Below are positions 15,825 to 23,353 of a DNA stretch of 51,568 bases, piece by piece. Numbering within the stretch: the stretch's first letter is position 1; every line of letters starts with the position of its first letter. A program made the translations under genes and the position numbers. The stretch covers positions 1 through 51,568 of the forward strand of contig JAFWYJ010000017.1 in NCBI GenBank assembly GCA_017517745.1. Reading direction: 5' to 3'. The notes under the pieces are model-generated. The model did not search any database, was not told the DNA's origin, and saw only the letters and a program-made list of their open reading frames with translations. Source of the DNA: Clostridia bacterium (lineage in GTDB: Bacteria; Bacillota; Clostridia; Oscillospirales; CAG-272).

Positions 15825-15919
15825 CCATCCCGGATTGCATGTTTTGCGCGGGATCCCGAAGGACTTCGGAGTTCGGCGCAGATATGCAAAACGAATATTT
15901 ACGAAAGGATCTTGTGAAT

Positions 15920-16171
15920 ATGGTGATCGGAACCGTGGTGGGCAGCATCGTTGCCACCCGCAAAAACGAAAAGCTGGTCGGACAGAAGCTTTTGATCGTC
16001 CGTCCGTTGGAAAACATGGAAGTGAAGGACGAGTTTATCGCCATTGATAACGTGGGTGCCGGAATCGGCGAAACGGTGTTGGTGGCAAGAGGCTCGGCGG
16101 CAAGAATCGGATGTGGCTTGGAAAGCGCACCGGTTGACGCCGCAATCGTCGGAATCGTCGACGAAACTTGA
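15920..16171 (+). CDS. BMC-P pentameric vertex protein (EutN/PduN/CcmL family)
   Basis: An 83-residue vertex protein that closes the BMC polyhedron. It starts IGTVVGSIVATRKNEKLVG and contains KLLIVRPLEN and DNVGAGIGETVLVARGSAAR, all family hallmarks. The ATG at 15920 is where homology starts; a weak GAAAGGA lies 11 nt before it. It is the only BMC-P in the locus, which is enough for closing a shell. Confidence 0.92.
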   Translation: MVIGTVVGSIVATRKNEKLVGQKLLIVRPLENMEVKDEFIAIDNVGAGIGETVLVARGSAARIGCGLESAPVDAAIVGIVDET

Positions 16172-16198
16172 TTTTAACCCTGAGAAGAGGAGCGCAAA

Positions 16199-17554
16199 AT
16201 GGAATTTGACCGTTTGCAAGAAATCATGCGTCGGGCGGGCATCGTGGGTGCCGGCGGCGCAGGCTTTCCGTCTTATGCAAAATTGAATATGGCGGCGGAT
16301 ACCGTGATCCTCAATTGCGCTGAATGTGAGCCGTTGCTCCGATTGCACCGCCAGCTTTTGGCGCATAACGCCAAGGAGATCATGATGGCATTGCAGGAGA
16401 TCGTCGACACGTTGAACGCTGATCGCGCAATCATTGCCGTCAAGCGTGCATACCGTGAGACCGTTGATGCGATCTACGAGCATTTGGCAGAGTTTCCCAA
16501 GCTTGAGGTTTGCCTGCTTGAGGAGTTTTATCCCGCAGGCGATGAGGTCATTACGGTTTATGAGGCAACGGGACGCGTCATCGCTCCCGGTGCGCTTCCC
16601 ATTTCGGTGGGATGCGTGGTTTATAACGTAGAGACCGTTTATAATTTTTACCGCGCATGGAAGGAAGATGCGCCCGTCACGCACAAATACGTGACCGTAG
16701 CGGGAGAGGTGCAAAATCCTTGTACCCTGAAAGCGCCCCTCGGTATTACCTACGGTGAATTGATCACCATGGTTGGCGGTGCGACGATCCGGGATTACGC
16801 AGTGATCGCGGGCGGGCCCATGACGGGGCGCGTCTCTTCGCCTGCTGACGTCGTGACCAAAACGTCCAATGCGATTTTGGTGCTTCCCAAGAATTCGCGC
16901 GTCGTGCAGAAAAAGCTCACCCCCCTGAAGATCAGCGTCAATCGTGCCATGGCAGCGTGCTGTCAGTGTCATATATGTACCGACCTTTGCTCGCGAAACT
17001 TGTTGGGACATCCGATCGAGCCGCATAAGCTGATGCGCGCGGCTGCTTCGGGTGTGGCTTCGGACATTCAGGCTTTTCTCGGGGCATTTTCTTGCTCCTC
17101 CTGCGGTCTTTGCGAGATGTATTCCTGTGGACAGGAGCTCAATCCCGCGGGGATCATTGCCGCAACCAAAAACGAATTGCGTAAGAACGGAATCGCACCT
17201 CCAAAGCTCGAGGCTGCTTCCGTTGAGCCTACAAGAGAATACCGAAAGGTATCCTTGCCCCGTCTGATCGCCAGATTGGGACTCACCAAATACGATCTCC
17301 CCGCGCCGATGGTCGACGTGGAGATCAAGACGAGCCGCATCAAGCTGATGCTCTCGCAGGGAATCGGCGCGCCTGCGTCCGCGACGGTGCGCGTGGGACA
17401 AGAGATCGCGCAGGGCGAGGAGATCGCCGCGTTCGATCCAGCAAAACTCGGCACGTCGATTCATACGCCGTTTGGCGGTGTTGTCACCGAGGTGACCGAC
17501 CGCTTTGTAACGGTGGAGATCAAGCATGACAAGAAAACGAAGGGAAGGGTGTAA
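16199..17554 (+). CDS. pduS: PduS-like RnfC-type iron-sulfur flavoprotein
   Basis: A 451-residue electron-transfer protein of the RnfC/NuoF family. The N-terminus has the Gly-rich nucleotide-binding motif AGIVGAGGAGFPSY. An SLBB-like segment lies around residues 170-200. Two 4Fe-4S motifs follow: Cys254-x2-Cys257-x2-Cys260-x3-Cys264 and Cys299-x2-Cys302-x2-Cys305-x3-Cys309. In B12-dependent systems PduS reduces cobalamin; here no B12 enzyme is present, so it more likely moves electrons between NADH and an acceptor across the shell, perhaps through the neighbouring PduT-like protein. AGAGGAG precedes the ATG. Confidence 0.9.
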   Translation: MEFDRLQEIMRRAGIVGAGGAGFPSYAKLNMAADTVILNCAECEPLLRLHRQLLAHNAKEIMMALQEIVDTLNADRAIIAVKRAYRETVDAIYEHLAEFPKLEVCLLEEFYPAGDEVITVYEATGRVIAPGALPISVGCVVYNVETVYNFYRAWKEDAPVTHKYVTVAGEVQNPCTLKAPLGITYGELITMVGGATIRDYAVIAGGPMTGRVSSPADVVTKTSNAILVLPKNSRVVQKKLTPLKISVNRAMAACCQCHICTDLCSRNLLGHPIEPHKLMRAAASGVASDIQAFLGAFSCSSCGLCEMYSCGQELNPAGIIAATKNELRKNGIAPPKLEAASVEPTREYRKVSLPRLIARLGLTKYDLPAPMVDVEIKTSRIKLMLSQGIGAPASATVRVGQEIAQGEEIAAFDPAKLGTSIHTPFGGVVTEVTDRFVTVEIKHDKKTKGRV

Positions 17555-17557
17555 CAG

Positions 17558-18109
17558 ATGGCAAACAAAGCACTTGGCATGGTAGAATACCAAACGGTGT
17601 CCGCAGGCATCACCGCAGCCGATCTGATGATCAAGACCGCAAGCGTGGAAATCCTGCAATCGTCGGTTGTCTGCCCCGGTAAATACATCACCCTGATCTG
17701 CGGCGAGCTTTCCTCCGTGCGTGCTGCCGTTGATGCGGCAAAGGTGCAGCTGGGGGACCGCTTGACGGACTCCTTTGTCCTCGGAAATCCGCACGAGGAT
17801 ATTTTCCCCGCAATCTACGGAGGCGCAACCGTGGAGAAGGTGAAGGCGCTCGGCGTGCTTGAGACCTTCTCGGCTCCCGCAATCATCGTCGCGGCGGATG
17901 CGGCGGCAAAGACGAGTGACGTGGCGCTGATCGAGCTTCGCATCGCACGCGGAATGTGCGGAAAATCTTATATGCTTCTGACCGGTGACGTTGCTGCGGT
18001 TTCGGCAGCGATCGATTCGGCAAGAGTTGCGGTCGGCAAGGACGGGCTTCTGCTTGACAGCTCGGTCATTCCCAATCCCGATCCGAGCCTTTGGGCTTCG
18101 ATTCTGTAA
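17558..18109 (+). CDS. BMC-T shell protein, PduT-like with cluster cysteine
   Basis: A 183-residue protein with two fused BMC domains (residues about 3-88 and 93-180) that form a pseudohexameric trimer. The motif VVCPGKY places Cys39 where PduT has its pore cysteine that binds a 4Fe-4S cluster at the trimer centre. It begins 3 nt after pduS, and the pairing fits electron transfer through the shell. Confidence 0.9.
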   Translation: MANKALGMVEYQTVSAGITAADLMIKTASVEILQSSVVCPGKYITLICGELSSVRAAVDAAKVQLGDRLTDSFVLGNPHEDIFPAIYGGATVEKVKALGVLETFSAPAIIVAADAAAKTSDVALIELRIARGMCGKSYMLLTGDVAAVSAAIDSARVAVGKDGLLLDSSVIPNPDPSLWASIL

Positions 18110-18120
18110 GAGGGAATCGC

Positions 18121-18879
18121 ATGTTACCGATTGAAAGAAGAGGAGAAATCCTCCAAAAGCTGATGATGGACGGCAAGGTGGTCGTCAGTGAGCTCGCGGA
18201 GCAGTATGACGTCACCGAGGAGACCATCCGACGTGACCTCGAAAAGCTGGAGGCCGACGGTCAGGCGAAAAAGACCTACGGCGGCGCGGTTCGCAACGAC
18301 GGTATGACCAGCGATCTGCCCTATATTATCCGAAAGCAGACCAACGTCAGCGGGAAAAAATATATTGCCGAGCTGATCGGAGAGATGATCAATGACGGAG
18401 ACAGCATCTTGTTGGATGCCAGCACAACGGCGCTTTTTACCGTGAAAAGCATTTTTAACAAGCAAAATCTCACGATCGTCACCAATTCGGTCGCGGCGCT
18501 TCTCGAGATGCCGCAGGGGAATGATTGGAACATCATTTCCACCGGCGGACGTTACCGCCCCGACGCGATGTATTATTACGGCAGCTCAGCCGAGGATGCG
18601 GTGGCAAAATACAACGTTGATTACGCCGTTCTTTCCTGCAAGGGATTGGATATGATCAAGGGCGTAACCGACACACGCGAGATGATCGCGGATCTCAAAA
18701 AGACTTTTCTGACCTCGGCAAAAGAGATCATCCTCGCGGTCGACCACACCAAGTTCGATCAGGTGTCTTTTGTCAATCTTTGCGGTTTTGACCGCATCGA
18801 TACGGTGGTGACCGACGTAGAGCCGAGCGAGGCTTGGAAGAATTTCTTTGCAGAGAAGCAAATTCGTTTGATTTTTTGA
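18121..18879 (+). CDS. DeoR-family transcriptional regulator
   Basis: A 252-residue repressor-type protein. The N-terminal helix-turn-helix reads VVVSELAEQYDVTEETIRRDL (about residues 21-41), followed by the family motif KTYGGAV. The C-terminal sugar-phosphate-sensing domain has DASTTALF, TNSVAAL and DHTKF. DeoR proteins commonly sense phosphorylated sugars, which would fit the aldolase substrate. It lies 11 nt after the BMC-T gene inside unit 2, so it may be autoregulated; candidate operators are the AAAACCAACAAAA repeats at both BMC promoters. Confidence 0.9.
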   Translation: MLPIERRGEILQKLMMDGKVVVSELAEQYDVTEETIRRDLEKLEADGQAKKTYGGAVRNDGMTSDLPYIIRKQTNVSGKKYIAELIGEMINDGDSILLDASTTALFTVKSIFNKQNLTIVTNSVAALLEMPQGNDWNIISTGGRYRPDAMYYYGSSAEDAVAKYNVDYAVLSCKGLDMIKGVTDTREMIADLKKTFLTSAKEIILAVDHTKFDQVSFVNLCGFDRIDTVVTDVEPSEAWKNFFAEKQIRLIF

Positions 18880-18908
18880 TATTTAGATAAAGGATAGGGG
18901 ACGATGAT

Positions 18909-20108
18909 ATGAAAATATTGGTTTTGAATGCCGGAAGCTCTTCGCTGAAATATCAGCTGTTTGATATGAACACCCGCGACGTGTTGGCAAAGGGAACCTG
19001 TGAGAGAATCGGAGCCGGAGGCTCGATCACACACAAGCGTCCGAACGCCGAGCCCTATTTTGAGGAGCCGGATTTCCCCAATCACGGCGTTGCCCTTGAA
19101 AAGGTGCTCTCGCTCCTGACCTCCGCGGAATACGGTGTCATCGCATCGGTCAAGGAGATCGACGCGGTCGGACACCGCGTGGCACACGGCGGCGAGCAGC
19201 TCAAAAAGTCGACCAAGATCACCGAGAGCGTGATCAAATATCTCGAAAGCATCGTTCCGATCAATCCTTTGCACGGGCCTCCCGCCATTGCGGGCATCAA
19301 GGCGTGCCTTGCGCTCATGCCCGAGGTTGTGCAGGTCGCCGTGTTTGATACCTCCTTCTATTCCGAGATCGAGGATTACCGATACGTGTATGCCATTCCG
19401 TATGAATTTTATGAAAAGGATCGCATCCGTCGCTACGGCTTCCACGGAACCTCGCATCGCTACGTCAGCACGGAGTTGGCAAAGGCACTCGGCAAGCCGA
19501 TCGAAGAGTTGAAGATCATCACCTGCCACTTGGGCAACGGATCTTCGATCACCGCCGTTGACGGCGGAAAGGCGATCGACACCTCCATGGGATTTACCCC
19601 GCAGGAGGGCATTGCCATGGGTACCCGTTCGGGCAGCATTGATCCCACGGTCGTCACTTATCTGATGAAGACCAAGGGATATACCGCGCAGGAGGTTGAG
19701 GACATTCTCAACAAGAAGAGCGGACTTTTGGGAATTTCGGGCATTTCCAACGACTGCCGTAACGTCACGGCTGCCGCCAACGAGGGCAACGAGCGTGCCA
19801 TTCTGGCGTTCCGCATCCTCGTCAACGGCATCAAGAAGCACATCGGTGCTTACGCCGCCGAGATGAACGGCTTGGACGCGTTGGTATTCACCGCGGGAAT
19901 CGGTGAGAATCAGGCAAACGTCCGCGCGGCGGTTTGCGAAAATATGAGCTATCTCGGCATTGAGATCGACCGCGAGCGCAACGAAAACTTCACGCGCGGC
20001 ATCCCGTTTGACATCACCAAAGAAGGCGCCAAGGTTGCCACGTGGATCATTCCCACCGATGAGGAATATATGATCGCCATCGACACTCAGGCATTGGCAG
20101 AACAGTAA
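18909..20108 (+). CDS. ackA: Acetate/propionate kinase
   Basis: This 399-residue kinase transfers phosphate from acyl-phosphate to ADP, giving ATP and acetate or propionate. Visible motifs are NAGSSSLKYQLF at the N-terminus, GHRVAHGGE, FHGTSHRY, HLGNGSS, DTSMGFTPQEG and the C-terminal FTAGIGENQ. No encapsulation peptide is seen, so it probably works in the cytosol on acyl-phosphate made by PduL. It lies between the regulator and the aldehyde dehydrogenase. Confidence 0.93.
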   Translation: MKILVLNAGSSSLKYQLFDMNTRDVLAKGTCERIGAGGSITHKRPNAEPYFEEPDFPNHGVALEKVLSLLTSAEYGVIASVKEIDAVGHRVAHGGEQLKKSTKITESVIKYLESIVPINPLHGPPAIAGIKACLALMPEVVQVAVFDTSFYSEIEDYRYVYAIPYEFYEKDRIRRYGFHGTSHRYVSTELAKALGKPIEELKIITCHLGNGSSITAVDGGKAIDTSMGFTPQEGIAMGTRSGSIDPTVVTYLMKTKGYTAQEVEDILNKKSGLLGISGISNDCRNVTAAANEGNERAILAFRILVNGIKKHIGAYAAEMNGLDALVFTAGIGENQANVRAAVCENMSYLGIEIDRERNENFTRGIPFDITKEGAKVATWIIPTDEEYMIAIDTQALAEQ

Positions 20109-20120
20109 GGAGAGACACAA

Positions 20121-21569
20121 ATGGCTAACATCACTGAGGCTGAAATCAGAAAGATTGTGGAAAGCATCGTAAGAGGCACCGTCTCCGGAAATGAAAGTGC
20201 GGAGAAGTGGACTTCTACGACCTATTGCGGCAGAACGCTCGTGGGCGTTTATGCCGATATGAACGAAGCCATCGAGGCGGCTGACCGCGGCTATCGTGCC
20301 GTGCGTGCCATGTCGGTGGAGCAGAGAGAAAAAATTATCACCGAAATTCGCCGTCTCACGGTTGCGGAAGCCGCAATCATGGCGGAAATGGGTGTTGCCG
20401 AAACGGGAATGGGCAAGGTCGAGCACAAGAGACTCAAGCACATTCTGGTTGCCGAGAAAACGCCCGGAACCGAGGATATCGTTTCTGAGGCAAAGACCGG
20501 TGACAACGGTCTGACGCTGACCGAAATGGCTCCTTTCGGTGTTGTCGGCGCGATCACGCCCAGCACCAATCCGTCCGAGACGGTTATTTGCAACTCGATC
20601 GGAATGATCGCAGCAGGCAATGGTGTGGTCTTTAATCCGCATCCCAACGCGATCTGCGTTTCCAACTATGCGGTAGACCTCGTCAATCGCGCCTCCCGCG
20701 CGGCGGGCGGACCCGAAGTCCTAGTCTGCTCAATGGTCAAACCGACGCTGGAAACCGCAAACATTATGCAGACTCATCCCAAGATCCGTCTCTTGGTTTG
20801 CACCGGAGGCCCCGGTGTTGTCAAGGCTGTGCTTTCTTCGGGTAAGAAGGCGATCGGCGCGGGTGCGGGCAATCCTCCCGTCATCGTGGATGACACCGCA
20901 GACGTCGTCAAGGCGGGCAAGGATATCATCGACGGATGTACCTTTGACAATAACCTTCCTTGTATTGCAGAGAAGGAGGTTTTCGCCTTCCGCAACATCG
21001 CAGACAAGCTGATTGCCGAAATGCAAAAGAACGGCGCGTATCTCATCAACAAGGATCAAGCCGATCAGCTGGCAAAAATCGTGCTGGTGGAAAAGACCAA
21101 CAAGGCGGGCAAGACCGTCAAGACGGTCAGCCGTGATTGCGTTGGACGCGATGCCGACGTGCTGTTGGCAAAGATCGGTGTCAAGGTGAGCAAGGATATC
21201 CGTTGTGTCATTTGCGAGACTGATTTCATGCATGATTTTGTGCAGCATGAGCTGATGATGCCGATTCTTCCCATCGTTCGCGTCGACAACATCGACCAGG
21301 CGATCGAGCTTGCCGTCAAGGCCGAGCACGGCAACAGACACACCGCGCACATGCATTCCAAGAACGTCGACCACCTCTCGGCATTCGCCAAGGCGGTTGA
21401 GACTACGATTTTTGTCAAGAACGCGCCCTCCTATGCAGGCATTGGATTCGGCGGAGAGGGACATACCACCTTTACCATTGCAGGTCCTACGGGTGAGGGC
21501 ATCACTTCGGCGCGCTCCTTTACGAGAAAGCGCAGATGCGTGATGGCAGAGAGCTTCCGAATCATTTGA
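20121..21569 (+). CDS. CoA-acylating aldehyde dehydrogenase (PduP/EutE type)
   Basis: It oxidises propionaldehyde to propionyl-CoA with NAD inside the BMC. It is 482 residues. Residues 1-18 form the amphipathic helix ITEAEIRKIVESIV that targets it to the shell. The core has PSTNPSETVICNS, PNAICVSN, GGPGVVKAV and the catalytic Cys281 in FDNNLPCIAEK. The C-terminus has the usual FTIAGPTGEGITSARSF segment. AAGGAGAG precedes the ATG, 12 nt after ackA. Confidence 0.93.
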   Translation: MANITEAEIRKIVESIVRGTVSGNESAEKWTSTTYCGRTLVGVYADMNEAIEAADRGYRAVRAMSVEQREKIITEIRRLTVAEAAIMAEMGVAETGMGKVEHKRLKHILVAEKTPGTEDIVSEAKTGDNGLTLTEMAPFGVVGAITPSTNPSETVICNSIGMIAAGNGVVFNPHPNAICVSNYAVDLVNRASRAAGGPEVLVCSMVKPTLETANIMQTHPKIRLLVCTGGPGVVKAVLSSGKKAIGAGAGNPPVIVDDTADVVKAGKDIIDGCTFDNNLPCIAEKEVFAFRNIADKLIAEMQKNGAYLINKDQADQLAKIVLVEKTNKAGKTVKTVSRDCVGRDADVLLAKIGVKVSKDIRCVICETDFMHDFVQHELMMPILPIVRVDNIDQAIELAVKAEHGNRHTAHMHSKNVDHLSAFAKAVETTIFVKNAPSYAGIGFGGEGHTTFTIAGPTGEGITSARSFTRKRRCVMAESFRII

Positions 21570-21585
21570 TCAAACGAGGTGGATT

Positions 21586-22242
21586 ATGGCTTATACGGAG
21601 CAAGAATTACAGGCATTGATCGATTCCATCGTCGGTGCGGTTATGAATAGCGAGACAGGTTGCAATGATGAGATCCCCGTGGGAATCTCCAACCGTCACA
21701 TCCATCTGTCAAGAGAGCACGTGGATATCTTGTTTGGCAAGGGCTATGAGCTTACCAAGTGTAAGGATCTGTCCCAGCCGGGGCAGTATGCTTGCAAGGA
21801 GGTCCTGACGCTGGTCGGACCTTCGATGAGAGCCATCGAGGGCGTCCGCGTTCTCGGTCCCGAGAGAAAGCAATCGCAGGTCGAGATCTCTCGCACCGAC
21901 AGCTTCACCCTCAAGGTCAAGCCCCCCGTCCGTGAATCGGGCGACGTCAAGGGATCTGCTCCCGTCACCATCATCGGTCCGAAGGGAACGGTGACTCTGA
22001 ACGAGGGATGCATCATTGCCAACCGCCACATTCACATGAGCGAGGAAGAGGGCAAGCAGTTTGGCGTGAAGGACGGCGAATACGTCGACGTTGAAATGAA
22101 CGGCGAGAGAAGAAGCCTTTTCTACGACGTGCAGATCCGCGTCCACAAGAACTTCCGTCTGGAAATGCATATTGATACCGACGATGCCAACGCCGCAGGC
22201 GTGGGCAACGGCTTCAAGGCAAAGCTGATCAAGAGAAAATAA
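21586..22242 (+). CDS. pduL: Phosphate propanoyltransferase PduL
   Basis: It converts propionyl-CoA to propionyl-phosphate, freeing CoA inside the shell. It is 218 residues with an N-terminal encapsulation-type helix (EQELQALIDSIVGAVM). The two PduL barrels carry zinc-binding SNRHIHLS (about residue 30) and ANRHIHMS (about residue 147), plus LVGPSMRAIEGVRVLGP. It is the last gene of unit 2 and is followed by two hairpins. Confidence 0.93.
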   Translation: MAYTEQELQALIDSIVGAVMNSETGCNDEIPVGISNRHIHLSREHVDILFGKGYELTKCKDLSQPGQYACKEVLTLVGPSMRAIEGVRVLGPERKQSQVEISRTDSFTLKVKPPVRESGDVKGSAPVTIIGPKGTVTLNEGCIIANRHIHMSEEEGKQFGVKDGEYVDVEMNGERRSLFYDVQIRVHKNFRLEMHIDTDDANAAGVGNGFKAKLIKRK

Positions 22243-22243
22243 A

Positions 22244-22323
22244 GGAACACAGGGAAAATTTCTCTGTGTTCCACATAAAAACAAAGAAAGCATGATACGG
22301 CAACAAACCGAGTCATGCTTTCT
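22244..22323. terminator. Double hairpin ending BMC unit 2, bidirectional
   Basis: Hairpin 1 is 22244-22272 (GGAACACAG...CTGTGTTCC). Hairpin 2 is 22285-22323 (AGAAAGCATGA...TCATGCTTTCT, with an inner CGG/CCG pair) and is followed by TCTCTTTTTCTC. Hairpin 2 lies between convergent genes and probably serves both pduL and the araC-type gene. Confidence 0.8.
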
Positions 22324-22347
22324 CTTTTTCTCATCCTCCGCAATCCG

Positions 22348-23178
22348 TTACCCCCGTCCCACCTTTCGATAACGGAGCGGGGAGAGTCCTACTTCAGATT
22401 TGAAAACGCGGATGAAATAATTGGCGTCTGAGAAGCCGGTCTCGTCGGCAACCGTTGCAATGCTGACGTTACTTTTTTCCAAGAGCCGTTTGGCTTTTTC
22501 TATTTTTTGACGGCGAATAAAGGCGGTGGGGTGAACCCCCTCGTTCTTTTTTACGATCTTGTAAAGTGTGTTGGGGGAAATACCGATCTGTTTGCAAATG
22601 TCTTGAGGCAAAATCGGCTCAGAAATATGTTCGGAGATATATTTTTTCGCGCGATAAAAGAGGGTGTCGTCGGTCTTTTGAATGATGTGAGAGAGATTCA
22701 TGTAGTCGATCATAATCTTTAAAATATGGATGCAGTAGCGAATTTTGTCACTGGGATATTCCGCTGTGTTCAAAAGGGCGTTTTCCAGCTCGGCGCGGAA
22801 ATTGGGATCGGACGCCGCATGCTTGATGCGCTCCAAAATCGTTTCGCGGTTGCCTTCCTCAGGCATTTGTCCGAACATCAGATATCCGATGATCTCATCC
22901 TTTTGCAGAATGGGAATCAACACCTCGGTCAAGCCCATGTGGCAGGTGTAAACGTACGGCGCCTTGGTGCGGTTGACCTCCCGAAATCCGTGCGCGTCGC
23001 TACAAAGACATTTTTCGTGGAGTGCGGGATCGCGTCTTGCAATGTGACAAAAGGGCTTGTGCCCCTTGGGAAAAGAATAGATGTTATGTTGGTTTTCATC
23101 CCACAAGCTGAATTCCATGCCCGCAAGACGGAAAAAGTCCAGACAGATCTTTTGAAAGTTTTCCATTTCAATATTCAT
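22348..23178 (-). CDS. AraC-family regulator with PocR-type sensory domain
   Basis: A 276-residue protein. The N-terminal 160 residues resemble the PocR domain: FFRLAGMEFSLWDENQHN, the cysteines in PFCHIARRD, KCLCSDAHGF and YTCHMGL, then the LMFGQMP segment. The C-terminus is an AraC helix-turn-helix pair (PQDICKQIGISPNTLYKIV and VADETGFSDANYFIRVFK). PocR controls propanediol use in enteric bacteria, so this gene beside the BMC locus may sense propanediol or another small ligand. It is divergent from the GHL6-like gene and may control that cluster as well. The start at 23176-23178 has AAGGGGGA upstream. Confidence 0.88.
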   Translation of the reverse strand: MNIEMENFQKICLDFFRLAGMEFSLWDENQHNIYSFPKGHKPFCHIARRDPALHEKCLCSDAHGFREVNRTKAPYVYTCHMGLTEVLIPILQKDEIIGYLMFGQMPEEGNRETILERIKHAASDPNFRAELENALLNTAEYPSDKIRYCIHILKIMIDYMNLSHIIQKTDDTLFYRAKKYISEHISEPILPQDICKQIGISPNTLYKIVKKNEGVHPTAFIRRQKIEKAKRLLEKSNVSIATVADETGFSDANYFIRVFKSEVGLSPLRYRKVGRG

Positions 23179-23211
23179 ACCGCATCCCCCTTGAAAGCTC
23201 TTATCTTCTAT

Positions 23212-23320
23212 ATTATAACACAAAAAAATAAAAAGTGAACAAAAATAGCAAAATAATATGGAATTGTGCTATTTTTGTGTGGGATCGTGTCTTGAAAAAG
23301 TCACGCGCTTGTGTTACCAT
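23212..23320. promoter_or_regulatory. Divergent promoter region between the PocR-type regulator and the GHL6-like gene
   Basis: On the minus strand a TATAAT lies at 23217-23212, with a weak -35. On the plus strand TTGAAA (23292-23297), 17 nt and TACCAT (23315-23320) form a modest promoter. The -10 and -35 boxes of a regulated promoter pair, with the regulator divergent, fit AraC control. Confidence 0.5.
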
Positions 23321-23353
23321 GTGGATAGAAACAGATGTTTGGAAAGAGGTGCA

